DNA of 64,000 nt from Obelidium mucronatum (Eukaryota; Chytridiomycota; Chytridiomycetes; Chytridiales; Chytriomycetaceae), in contig JAIVFH010000003.1 of assembly GCA_025765595.1 (NCBI GenBank), positions 186,001-250,000 of the forward strand. Direction: 5' to 3'. This document shows positions 1 through 11,800 of this stretch, piece after piece. The translations under genes were made by a program, and so were the position numbers. The notes under the pieces are model-generated. The model was given only the letters and a program-made list of their open reading frames with translations, searched no databases and was not told the origin of the DNA. How positions within the stretch are numbered: the first letter of the stretch is position 1; every line of letters starts with the position of its first letter.

Positions 1-46
1 CGGTGCTGGAAGTAGTGTACGTTCTGGGAATACAGGCGGTGGTGGT

Positions 47-78
<32 letters not shown>

Positions 79-84
79 GGGTAT
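1..84 (+). repeat. GGT/GGC trinucleotide run (poly-Gly)
   Basis: Positions about 34-78 are a run of ggt and ggc triplets inside the open frame of the ankyrin gene, coding about 15 consecutive Gly. A length-variable low-complexity tract. Confidence 0.8.
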
Positions 85-1362
85 CGGGGGAAGTGGAAAT
101 GTGACTGTGTCTAGGCCGAAAAAGCTGACGGGGTATGTATTCTATAGTCAAGCTGGAAGTGGGGGCGACAAAGGAGGGCTATTTAATCACCAGGAAACGA
201 AACGGCGGAGTAGCGTGTTCCACATGTGGAATGATGATTACATGAAAGATCGAGTGATTTTCCCTGTGGAGTTGGCTGCTGCTTGTGGGAATTGTGATTT
301 GGCTAGGTTATTGCTGGCAAGGTTTGTGGAACTTCCCCCTCTTTCCTTTTTTTTTATCATGTTTTTTTTTTTTTTTTTCGTCTATTTACCTTCTTGTGTT
401 TCCCAAAAAAAACAAACAAAAACAGAATGGATTCAAAAGTTTTGGTCAAATGCTCTTTTGCGCTACTTGTGCAACGAGATGTTGAACTTTCACTCCTGTT
501 TATTCGTGCCGGTGTCCCCACGACCCAACGCGATGCGTACGGTTCTTCTGCATTACACCTTGCTGCTAGAGCAGGACACCTGGAACTTGTAACCGCCTAC
601 GTGGAAACGAATAAGTTTGATATCAATGGCAAGGGACAAAATGATTGGTAAACAAACAAAAAGAAAAAGTTTTTTTTTTTTTTCTTCTTATTTATTAAAT
701 TAACGAGCCAAAACAAAAACACAAAAAATTTGAAATTAACAGGACTGTACTACATGAAGCTGTCGGATTACGTAGAGTAGATGTTGCAAAGTACCTAGTC
801 AGAGCGGGAGTCAACACGGAAGCTGTCAATAATTTGGGTGAAACCGCTCGTGCTCTTGGATTAAAATTGGGGATTCCAAAAGCAGAGTTGGATGATGTAT
901 TTGGTGAGAATTTACCCACAAACAATCCAATAATCATTTTTTTTTTTTTTTCGTATTAAATTTCATCAACCCAAAGCAACAGCTACATCCCCCGTAACTG
1001 CAAGCTCATTCAACGATTCAAGTGCAGCAAATAGCCCCGACAGTGCGACTTCACCTGGCTCAGCGGCATCCAATTCTCCGATTAAAAATGTGATGGGGCT
1101 TGAAAACAAGACGTCCTCTGTGGGTCGTTTGAATTTGATGGATATCATGAAGAAACCGAAACTCACCTCCACTACTGCGACGGGAGCTGCTGCGGCATCT
1201 TCCAACCCAGCAGGTACAGCAACAGCTGCGCCGCTACCACCAAATGGAAATGATAAACTTGGATCGGTTCCCGCACTCGCTACAAACAAAGTAGCTAATG
1301 GGAAAGTGGATGGCGGTCCATCGTCTTCCATTGCGGCCTCAAATGATGCCGCTGTTTCGTGA
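2..1362 (+). CDS. Ankyrin-repeat protein, 3' part (5' end outside window)
   Basis: Spliced, partial. Readable exons are about 2-321, 426-647, 743-903 and 977-1362, joined by GT...AG introns with poly-T or poly-A tracts; all joins keep frame. The visible N-terminal side is a long Gly run coded by GGT/GGC repeats. Two or three ankyrin-type units follow: ELAAACGNCDLARLLLAR, then SALHLAARAGHLELV, then TVLHEAVGLRRVDVAKYLV with RAGVNTEAVNNLGETA. The last exon codes about 128 residues rich in Ser, Ala and Thr with no recognisable domain and ends in TGA. Ankyrin repeats bind other proteins, so the function cannot be named from this fragment. It converges with the helicase gene, stops 243 bp apart. 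Confidence 0.75.
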
Positions 1363-1605
1363 GAGAGCTTTTATTCCTCAATATATCTATCTTTGTTGGC
1401 TAGTTTCTTTATATAGTGTGTGTTTGTGTGTCTGGGGGGGAGTGAACTGTTTTATTTGTTTTGTTTGTTTTTTTGTTGTTGTTGTTTTTCTCTTTTCCTT
1501 TTCTCTGTTCAACATAAAGCGACGTTTTATTTCTCTTAACAAAAAATTAATATATAAATACAATTTATAATTACAAGTCTCTTTCTCTGCTATTCTTTTT
1601 TCTTC

Positions 1606-4600
1606 TCACAGAGCAGCTGACCACGCATCCAGCAGCGCTTGTTCACTGGATTCCAAACTGGCCACAGACAAAGTATTCAACAAACTACTACTATCCTTAC
1701 GACCATTTCTCTTTCCCATACCTCTTCCTCTTCCACTTCCTCTTCCTCCGCGACGGCTATTGTAGCCACCACCACCAGTGTTGTTTGAAGCAACACAAGT
1801 GATGTCATCAGCCTGTACAAACCTTCCTTCTTGCTGGTCTTCAATATCAACATCTTCTACAACATCATTCTCAACGCGTTCGTCGTCGTCACCATCACTA
1901 CCTTCACTTTCTTCTTCTCCTTCTTCATCGCTGGTGTATTCTTTGCTTGGCAACCGCTGGCCCCATTCATCAAACCCATTCTCATTATTCCCATGGTTAT
2001 TGTAGTCCCCACCACCACCACCCACAAATACAGTGCCATTTTCAATCTGATAACTATCCCCACTTCTTCCACCCTCTTCGCCACCACCACGATCATCCCC
2101 AAACACACCACCAGCCGCTTCTTTCACAGAAACCGACTTGACAAACCCCAAATCCACACAATGCGAATAAAACCACCCAAAACTCCCAAACTGGCCCAAA
2201 CAATTATCAAACGTTCTCTCATCCCCAAACACCCACAAATTAAACTTTGCCCGCGTCAGACTCACATTCACGCGCCGCAAGTCGTCCAGGAACCCAGATA
2301 CATGGCCTACCCGCGTCAGACTCAGGATAATCACGTCGCGTTCTTGTCCTTGGAATCCGTCGACTGTGTTTACAGTCACGTGGGATCGGTGGTGGCTTGT
2401 CAGGGTGGTTAGGAAGTGGGATTCGAGAACGCTTTTTTGGGACTTGTAGGGCGTGATGATGCCGATTGTTGGAAGCTGTGGTTTTTTGTTCGTTGAGGTG
2501 GTGGTGCTGGTGGTGGTGGTGGTGTGGGAACCAACGGTTTTGTAGAAATTGGAGACTTGCGCACAAATCAGCTTTGCTTCGAGTTCGTTGGAACTGCTGC
2601 CACCAGTGTCTCTCGTGTGACTCGTTCCAGAGTGTGCAATGAATTGGACCGGAGGAAATTCAGCGTGCTTGTACCAAGGTGGAGAGTAGCCTTCAACGTG
2701 TGTACTATTGATTAACCAACCATCATAGAATTGCTTAGATGAGAATTGGGCGATACGAGGGTGCATTCGATATTGAGTCTCCAGCATGTACTTGGGGTGT
2801 TTGAGTTCTTCCAATCGACCAACAAGACTGCGGCCGAAGTTTGCAGTCTTGCAGTCTTCACTCATAACAGTAGACTCAAGTTGCTTGGTATCGCCGACAA
2901 GAATCAAGGCCTTCACACAATTACGAAGAACGCAGGTCGTTTCCGCTTCCGTGGCTTGGGCAGCTTCATCAACAATCACAACATTGAATCCCTTTTGGTC
3001 TTTCAAACGTGGGCTAAAAGTACCGTTGAGAGTGGAAAAGATTGCTCGAGCCTTGTCCATAAACAATTCCTGAAGGGCATCAGCCATCTCCCGTTTTCCC
3101 CTTGAGCTTTGATCCATGTCCCCAAACTTGTCCAACGATACCAGCGGGCGAACATTTCCAGCAAGCTTTCCTGCTGTTTCCAATACCATTTGTTGTGACG
3201 GAGACGTGTCGGCACCAGTACTGTCTCCAGTTTTCCCAACACCTTTCCCACCACCTCTTCCTGGACTACAAAATGCCATCACAAGATTCACAAACCGAGA
3301 AATAAATTGAAACGGTTCAATAAGCTGGAAATCTACCTGCATCACACGTTCACCAACCAACCCAACCATTTCTTTGCGGAAATCTTTCACAAGCTTGCAA
3401 ATCAAATCCACTTTTCTTTGAATCATTGCTTGAGAGTCTTGGTTAGCCTGTGGGGCGTTTGGAGTATTACCAGTTGATCCTTTTTTGTTGTTGTTTCCAC
3501 GCCCACGACCACGATTACGACTATTGCCACCACCACCACCACCACTATTACTACTGCCACCACTTTCAGACTTGATTGCGATAATATTTTCAATCCCTTT
3601 TACCAAAGCATCTACACACTTTACCACCATCTCCAATCGAATCTCAAGGCAAAACTGTCGATACTTTGGATCAATCAATTCACCAACTTTATCGCGATGT
3701 CCAAGAATAACAATTTCGCATGGATCAAAATTCTCTCCTTGTTCCAACATTCGTTGTTCGACAAGACGAGACCCGACTTGAATCATTGCAATATTGGTTG
3801 GCGCACACTGGAGAATTTTGGTTTGCATTCGAGATAGAATCGAACAGATTATTGTGGATACAGTTTTGGTTTTTCCTGTTCCAGGCGGGCCTGTTGTTGA
3901 AAAAAATAAATAAAGAAGAAGCCATGACAACAAACTCTCAAAAATAAAATAAAAATATTAACACTTCTCTTACCCTGAATCAAGCATACTCCAGAGAGCT
4001 TACAGGTTGCTAAAGCCGCGTCATGGGCCTTTTGCTGGGATGGATTGAGCCCTTCAACTGGGACTCCACGATGGCTTGCTTCCGCAACCGCTGGCGCATA
4101 ATCAAACTTTCCATCCAAGATTGCTTTTTTCAAGTTTGACGTGGAAAGTCTATTTTCTTCAAAATCACTGACGGATGCATAAATACGGTTCAAAGGAATA
4201 GTGGTGTTGAGCGAGTCAGACACAAATAGTTTGAGCGGCGGTCCTGACGCAGAGGGTGAAGGAAAGTGATGTACCGTACAACATGCAACAGCTTCAAGCG
4301 TACGCTTTCGCTTTGAATCGTAGTAGTCTTTTTCGATTCTGGTGACAATCAGAATCCCAACATTTTCAACCAACGGATTCACAGGAATATCCAACGATGA
4401 TGAAAGTGCTGAAGAAGAAGTGATCCCTGATCGGTGGCTACTGAAACAAACAGAGCTCCTGTCGATTCCACTTTCAGCAAAGAGCGCATTTGAAATTTCA
4501 GAGTTTGATATGTCAAGTTCGCTTGCGAGTAAGATATCTCCCGGTTTAAAGTCTCGAGGGCGAACCTTGAGGTGCACAGTGGACATGTCAAGATCTGAAT

Positions 4601-5351
4601 CCGCGTGGGAAGAATCGTCTGTGGGAAAAGCACTGTAAGCAGCTTCCTGCACATCCTCCTCGTCCTCATTGCACTGGTAGTAGCTGTCGTCGAACAGACG
4701 CGGGTTGAACGATCTCTTGCTGAAGCCAGTGTAGTTGTTTGTCCCCGTCCCCTTCCCCTTCTTCTTCTTGTCCTTCTTGTCCCCCCACCCCACCACGTCG
4801 ACGGGCCGCATGCGCAGCGACGACGCGGCATCGAACAAGCCCGCCTGGGCGGCCAGCTGGGCGCGCGCGTCTTCGAGCACGGGCACGCGGAACTGGCGCA
4901 GGTAGTCCGCCCACGAGCTGAAGCGCACGCCGATGCGCGCAACGGGGCACGCCGCCGCCGCCGTGGCGCCCGAGTTGATGAAGTCGCGGTAGCGCGCCGT
5001 GCGCAGCTGCTGGCGCGCGCGCGACGTGTCTGCGGGCTGTGTCGCGGGTGAGTGAGTGAGTGTGTGTGAACAGAGCGCAGCCAACTCAAGACAACGCACC
5101 CCCGTCCAGTCTGCCGCCGCGTCCTGGCTGCTGTCTGTCTCGCTGCGGGCGCGCCTGGTCGTGGCTGTCGCTGTCGCTGTTCCCGTTCCCGTCGACGCGT
5201 TCGAGCCCTGGCTGCCCTTCGACAGCACCGCGCGCAGCTGTCGGTTCTGCGCGACTGTCTCGGCGGGCGGCCCGTCGATCCAGAGCGGCGCCGGGTGGAA
5301 CAGGTGGTACTTGTTGAGCCCAGTGAGCACATCGGACCCAGGTTGGCTCAT
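1606..5351 (-). CDS. Sen1/senataxin-like SF1B helicase (Upf1 family)
   Basis: Predicted ATP-dependent RNA/DNA helicase of the Upf1-like SF1B group, about 1,200 aa. Exon 1 is 5351-3974 and exon 2 is 3890-1606; the join rebuilds Walker A (LIQGPPGTGKTKT). Further motifs are in order: VVIVDEAAQATE (Walker B), LVGDTKQLESTV (III), YRMHPRIAQFSSKQFYDG, VDGFQGQERDVIILSLTR (V) and NVSLTRAKFNLWVFGD (VI). An insert between Walker A and Walker B is rich in Gly, Asn and Arg, and the C-terminus has Asp/Glu stretches and an RGG-like tail. There is no Cys/His-rich domain as in Upf1 itself, so Sen1-like is the better label; the exact subfamily is uncertain. A 63-nt stretch at 5037-5099 could be a second intron (see findings). 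The first 600 bp is strongly GC-rich. The start lies 41 bp from the divergent oxygenase gene. Confidence 0.85.
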
Positions 5352-5392
5352 TTCTCTTTACTTTTGGTTTCAATAATCAATCTGTACAAGTC
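5352..5392. promoter_or_regulatory. 41-bp divergent intergenic spacer
   Basis: The helicase start codon (5351, -) and the oxygenase start codon (5393, +) are separated by 41 bp. Any core promoter must sit here or inside the opposite coding region. Overlapping 5' leaders or one bidirectional promoter are the simple readings. Confidence 0.55.
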
Positions 5393-6397
5393 ATGTCCAC
5401 CACGCTTGACGCCCTTCTCTCCAACGACAACCTCGAAACAATCCGGCTGCACGCGGCTTTCAAAACGGCATTCGGCACCGCATCAAGTCTCGGCCTTATC
5501 ATTGTGCAATTACCGGCAAACCATCCATTCCACGCTCAACGCCACCGCCTCCTCGCTCTCGCACCCAAAGTCGCCGCGTTGCCTTCCACAACAAAATCCA
5601 GTCTCGAGCATCCCGAAAGCAAGTATTCTTTTGGCTGGTCCCACGGCAAAGAGCTTATGGGGGGCATCCCCGATGTACGCAAAGCCTCCTTCTATGCCCT
5701 AATACACGAACGGACAGACATCTCTCCCGAATTCACTGCAAAATACCCTTCCTATGGCTTTAGAAATATCTGGCCCGATGAATCTAGTCTGGGTGGGGAG
5801 TCTCTCCGTGACGCATTCACTGACTTGGGAAAAACCATTTCTGAAACTGGAGTGCTACTTGCCAAGCGATTGGATGAATACTTGCGTGTGTCTGGAAGCG
5901 CGGAAATGACTTGCTCAATCGAAGCGGCCTTGGCTTCCAATCAAAACTGCAGCAAAGGAAGACTTCTTTACTACTATCCCGGAAACAAAGATACCGCCGC
6001 TATGGATAATGCTGCTGAGTCACCTTTGGGCTCTTGGTGTGGTCTGCATCTGGACCATTCTCTGTTGACTGGTTTGACGCGTGCTGTCACAAATCCACCA
6101 GTGCTTTCAGATTCCGATGATTCTGGCCTGTACATTCAACAAGCCAATGGGGAATTTACGCGTGTTTGTATTCCAGAAGACTGTATTGCATTTCAAATTG
6201 GAGAAGCTGCGATGTTATTGAGTGGAGGCATATTGAGGGCAACTCCACATCTGGTGAAGGCAAGCAGCAAGCACTTCAATGTTGAACGAAGCACCTTTGC
6301 TTGTTTTCTACAACCAGACCCCGACTTCGTGTTGACTGCAAAGGACGGAAAGACTTTTGGCGAGTTTTCTGAAGATATTTTACTGCATCACTATTGA
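5393..6397 (+). CDS. 2-oxoglutarate/Fe(II)-dependent oxygenase-like protein
   Basis: Single-exon gene, 334 aa. The double-stranded beta-helix core shows a candidate iron triad: HLDHSLLTGL (His-x-Asp, about residues 219-221) and a distal His in RATPHLV (about 285). The spacing and the IQIGE-like segment (IAFQIGEAAMLLSGG) resemble the isopenicillin-N-synthase/2OG-oxygenase fold. The usual Arg that binds the 2-oxoglutarate carboxylate about ten residues after the distal His is not obvious; Arg in FNVERSTF is a candidate. Substrate is unknown. No signal peptide or membrane segment, so probably cytosolic. It converges with the Sds3-like gene, stops 60 bp apart. Confidence 0.75.
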   Translation: MSTTLDALLSNDNLETIRLHAAFKTAFGTASSLGLIIVQLPANHPFHAQRHRLLALAPKVAALPSTTKSSLEHPESKYSFGWSHGKELMGGIPDVRKASFYALIHERTDISPEFTAKYPSYGFRNIWPDESSLGGESLRDAFTDLGKTISETGVLLAKRLDEYLRVSGSAEMTCSIEAALASNQNCSKGRLLYYYPGNKDTAAMDNAAESPLGSWCGLHLDHSLLTGLTRAVTNPPVLSDSDDSGLYIQQANGEFTRVCIPEDCIAFQIGEAAMLLSGGILRATPHLVKASSKHFNVERSTFACFLQPDPDFVLTAKDGKTFGEFSEDILLHHY

Positions 6398-6457
6398 CAT
6401 CACTATTGACAAAAATAAAAAGATTGCAAAGTGTTTTACATTTATTATAAAGAGCTT

Positions 6458-8769
6458 TTAGACCCCATTGCTACCGCTATTTGTTGTAGCTCCCGGAAGA
6501 ATCCCCAACGTGATCAAATCCTCATCAATTCTTGGAGCAGACAACGAATTCACATAACCAGAGGGAAAATATCCGTGAACATTCCTCCTTCGTTTCATTG
6601 ACATGCCAGAACTTGCAAAGCTTTTTCTTCTGCCAAACCCGTTGGGATCATGCGCCATTTCCATTACTGTCCTTGCAGCAGCAGTGGAAGCAGCATTACC
6701 AGACATGGCATTCCCCCTTCCAATTACTGAAATCGTTGCCATTGTCCTTGGCCCAGATGAAGACGCAGCAGCAACCGCGGCCATATTCGACGCCGAATAA
6801 ACATCTTCGTCATGGTCATATCCATAGTCGTTCATTATATACTTCCACTCCGTCCAATCGTGTCTTCGAGTTTTCCTGCGCTTGGAAGATACTCCCCTAT
6901 CTCGGTCTATTTTTTTTTTTAATTTTTTTTTTGGTTTGGCACTTAAACCAACTTACTTGGCATATGATACCGCCTCATCTCTTCTGTCAAAAGCGAGCAG
7001 TTCCTCACAGCATCTTCCATCAATTGACTTCTTGCTTCAGCTTTTTTCCTCTAAGAAAGTCCCATGTCAAAACAGTAACCACAAAGAAGAAAAAAACAAG
7101 TAAAACTGCGTATTTACCACAAATTCCAGATTTGCAATATCAAGCGCAGCATCAAACTCCTTACGATACCGATCTTGCATAACAACTAATCGCTCAGCAG
7201 CGCACTTGTCAAACACTGCCTTCCGCTGTTCGATTTCAAAGGTTAAAATCGCAATCCGTGAATGAGTTCCATTATGTACAGTTTTAACTTCAAGATCAAT
7301 TTGATGGGATTGCTCTTTGTAGAATCTGGCAACCGGGGGGGAAGGGTTACTTCAACCGACCCAAAAAATAAAAAATAAAAAAAATAAAAAATTTAAAAAG
7401 TAAACCTGTTTTTAAATAGAGCAAGATCTGCTTCAATCTCTGACAGAGCATTGTACGCCTGCATACGAATTTGTTCTGAAAAGAAAAAGAGTGTTTAAAA
7501 AAGGGAGAAATGGTGGCACAGTCAAAACAGTCAAAACAAACCTTGATCAATATCTTCTGTGCCCACATTTGAAGAGCCGGTCACTTCATGATGGTTCATA
7601 TTCGTTGTTAAAGGAGGACCCATATGATCTCTCGAATCTTCATCAGTGAGTCGATGCGGTTCATGGCTCAACGACGACGCTATTGTTACTGATGCAGAAG
7701 AAACTCCTGCTGCTAAAGGAAGTGCTTGACTTATGGGCATTGATCCGCCATCGCCGCCACCGTCATCTTCATCATCGCCGTCGCCTTCGTCATATTCAGT
7801 ATCGTTCAGAACAGCTGTATCTCCTTCCTTTGCCTCCTCTCCACCACCAACCCTACCAGCACTACCACCAGCACTACCAGTACCAGCACCACTACCTCGG
7901 CCGTCTTGATCCTCTTCTACCTGCTTCTTTTGATAACTTACAGCAGCTTCATTAACGAGACGTTGAGATCCTGCAGCACTACTTGGCTGACCATTTTCAA
8001 GCAAGCCACCATCGTCATACCTATTTCCCTCATCATCATCGTCATCGCCTTCGTCTTCATCTTCTTCATCTTCTTCTCCGTCTCCTTCTTCGGCTTCTTC
8101 CTCGACATCATCATCATCTGATACTTGTTCGTCATCTTCATGATCAGTGTTGAATGCACCAATAGAAATGCCGGGTCGATGTATAGATGGCTGGAAAGGT
8201 GTCGGACCTGTTTCTTGAAAAAGTCAGGTGGAGGGAAAAACAAGCCATGGGGAGGGATGCATACCAATGGATGAGTACGGATGCCGCTGCAGATCTATTC
8301 GATGCTGTTGTTGCTGCTGTTGCTGCTGTTGGTGTGTTACTGCAGCAGCAACTGGAGGGGAGTGGCTCCGCGACCGTTGATCCTGCTCTGACTCTGACTC
8401 CGACTCTGACTCCGAGACTGATGCCGAAACACTGCAGTTGCTGAGCGAGTCGTTGTCGCTGGCGGGTTTGTTGTTGCTGCCGCTGCTGTTCTTTGCGCTG
8501 TTGTCCAAGCAGCCGCTGCTCGCTGCGCCGCCGCCGCCGCCGCCGCCGGACTCGGCCTCGGACGCGCCGTCGGACTCGGACGCCGACGCCGACGCCGACG
8601 CCGAGTCGAAGCGCCGCTGCTCGCTGCCGAAACACAGCGACAGAATGTCCCGCCGCACCGACGCCGCCGCCGCCGCCGTGGCCGCCGCGCGCCCGTCTTC
8701 GCCGTCGCCGTCGCCGTCCGATCCGTCGGACGCCGTCCGCTTCGCTGCTTTGCGCTTCTTCGGAGGCAT
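6458..8769 (-). CDS. SDS3: Sds3-like subunit of a histone deacetylase complex
   Basis: Six exons on the minus strand: 8769-8265, 8207-7542, 7475-7406, 7325-7118, 7050-6957 and 6906-6458. All joins keep frame (663 aa). Exons 3 and 4 carry the Sds3/BRMS1 signature: MQAYNALSEIEADLALFKNR, FYKEQSHQIDLEVKTVHNGTHSR, then a charged coiled coil with EIEQRKAVFDKCAAERL. In known family members this coiled coil dimerises and scaffolds the Sin3-Rpd3L corepressor. The N-terminal third is low complexity: an opening basic PPKKRKAAKR that could be a nuclear signal, Ser/Glu and Asp/Glu runs, and a poly-Gln. A basic SKRRKTRRHDWTEWKY segment follows in the last exon. The start is the ATG of MPPKKRK; an in-frame ATG at 8805 would add 12 residues. 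The first exon is very GC-rich. Confidence 0.85.
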
Positions 8770-8876
8770 CGGAAAAAACCTTGCTGGGACTGATTCCAAG
8801 CACAATTCAATTCAATGTATTGATTTATTCCCATTCCATCCACAACCACAGCCACCACCAACAACACGCTGGCTGC

Positions 8877-11800
8877 TCACAAGAACGATCGGCGCACGCG
8901 ATCCTGCAGCCCCTTCAACACCCCTTGCTGCTGCTGCTGCGCGCCGCTGACCAACATCAACTTGGACAACGCATCGTCAACAATCTTTGCCGGGAATCGG
9001 GTTCTGCAAACAGGCCGCGTGTCAGTAACAGCACAATGCCACCTCACAAAATAAGACTCCCTACCGTTCAGCCAAAGTCTCTTGCGCCGCTTCACACCAT
9101 TGCGCAATCAGGTATCCCAATCTAGCTGCTAGATACTGCTCTCCAGCAGAGGTATTCCATGGAGAACTCTGACATGCAACAAGTTTAACGAAACGGAAAA
9201 ATGATTCGAAAAGGGAACCCCCCCTCCCAAACAAAAGAGTCTCACCTTTGCTTCAAACATCTCATAATATATCTCAAAGAGCTTAGGTAGCGACACACCA
9301 ACGGACCGCATCACACGAATCACCCATGAATCCGACGACCCACTGAGCGCACGGTTTTGGAACAAGGTTGTTTCAAGGTAAGTGCAAAGGAATACTGCCA
9401 AAAGTGAAGATTTTTATCATGATGTCTCTCCAACCCACACACTCACGCATACAAAACTCACCTAATGGGAAAATATACTCATCCGCCAAATACTTGGCAC
9501 CCAAACTCTTGATCTTCTCCTCCAAAATCAACAATTTCTCAGATTCATTGGCAATTGCAGTTTCGTCGAGAACTTGTTTGATCAGTTTAATCCAGGTCTG
9601 TGATACAATGTGTGTATCCTTGTGCTCCGCAGTGTAGAAAATCAGCAAGCAGATTTCAAATAACTCGAGAGGCTTGGCATAGTGAGTATACAGCTAGATC
9701 GAATAAAAACCATCAGCAATTCAGAGTCCGTCGGCATCTGTCAACAAACAAACAAAAACTCACGTCGGATATCGACAAAAGACTCTCAAACAACATATCA
9801 TCCGCTGCGATACCAGTAGAGCGACTCGAAACAGCAGTCACAACTTCCATTTGCACAAGCGCCACATCTTTTTTATCTTCCAAATCCCTCATGAAATCAT
9901 GATCCATAACAGTGACAGTTGCGCTTTTAGCATTCGCAACTGCAAGTTGCAAGAGTTCAAGACGCTTCACAAACGCAAGTTGGTAACCCTTTGTAATTGC
10001 CATGGCACACAGCACGTGTGCAGCTTTCATGAACGATTCACTTCGGACGTAGAACTTCCAGAGAAGGTCAATTCTTTCCAAAGCAATGGGCTCCATCGCC
10101 AAAAAGTCTTCCAAATAATCCGAGTTCAACTTGGAAAATCAAGTCAGAAGAAGAAGAAAAAAAAAATCATGTACAGAATCATGCCCTCACCTCCAACAAT
10201 CGATCATTCATTCCCGCGGTCATGAACCAATCAAAAATAAAGTAATGAAACAGTTTGTCGTCGAATCGAAGTCCCAAATTGACCAGTCCAGCCTGATACT
10301 GACTTGTCGCTTGAGCATCCGCTTCCCCATTCTCGTTTGGAATCACAACCGACAGAATGAGCGCTTTAACCAACTGGTAACAGCTCTGGCGTTTTGCAAA
10401 GAAAACCTCACGGTAGTCCTGTTTTTTTTTTTTTTTTTTTAGAATTTATACTCCAGTGAACACAACAAAAAGTACAAACATTTGCTGGTTGTCCATCAAC
10501 AAAGTATGACATGGCCCCCGCATTAAGATCCTCAGACTGAGCAAAGGAGAGTGCCAAAGTAATTGCGTCTTGAAACGCAAAAACGCTCTTGTACTTTTCC
10601 ACGAGTTCAGTCACTTTCTCAATGTTGAGAGTTGGTAGGATATTCAAAAAGAGGCTCAAAGACTCCGACAAAAGGGTTCGGCCCATTTGTCCGTCTTCAA
10701 CTTTGGCCTTGCTCAACAATTCCAATCCCTATTTTTTGGACACAAAAATGAATTAATTGACACAGCAACTCAACAGTCACCAATTACCTTATACAAAACA
10801 ACGTCCTCAATGCAGCAAAACGTCGGACACTTGGCCTGGGCCAAATCACAAACTTCCGCAATTTCGACACCTTGACTAATCTTGACTTGAACAACCTTTG
10901 AAAATATTTTCTTCCCAATCTCCTTGCCAATTTCCAGTGTGACTAAAGCCTCAAAAGAAACTTCCGCAAGCCGTGCCAATAACCCATCGTTATTGCTGCA
11001 AGAACAAAAACGTGAAATCAGTTTCAAAAATTGCTGTTGGCATCGACTCTACCTTTCGGGTATGCTCAGAAACTTGAAATCCATAAGCAAGAGCACAAAA
11101 GAAATTCCCTCAATGACCTTCTTGATCAGAGCATGTAAGTTTCTCATTGACGCCTTTTCCTCCTGCCATGCTTCCTTTTCGCCAATATTTTGAGAGCTGC
11201 CGATTTGACTGTACTCAACTTCACTTGGGTCTGGAGCAGAAGTTAAGATGGGAGTTCTGGAATAAGTTGGGAACTCCCGGCATTAGATCAACCGACTTGG
11301 AGCAAGTAACAGGCAACTTACTCATCCAAGAAGGTATTCAGAATAGACAGAGAGTCGAAAATCGATCCCAAAAGCGTGTGTGACGGTTTCCATCCAAGAC
11401 CGACTGCTGGAGCAGGGAGTCTATGGAAAGTATGAAAAATCTGGAACCAACAACACCATCGCACAAACCTCTTGACAATGGGATCTTTCCACAAAGGCGC
11501 AAGGAGTCTCGCCAAATAGAGTGCAAGTCCCTCATGACGGCCGCTAAGGACGTATTCATTGGTTGTTAACGGTCGGCCAAGAGGTCCATTGTCTGAACAG
11601 ATTGGTCAGTCCAAAAGTAACGAGACAAAACGCCACCCACCAATAATAACTCGCTGCTGCCCATTATCTTGGCGAAGCGCAGGTTTTCCCCCAACTTCAA
11701 AATACAGCCGTTTGGCCCAAGCAACGATATTGGAAGTGGCATACTCTTTCCTAAAATTGAAAAAACTCAGCCATTGCAACCAATTATTATAATGACTTAC

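Noticed and set aside
4605..5376. Long plus-strand frames opposite the helicase 5' region
   Set aside because: Same cause: GC-rich block with few stop codons; no family features.
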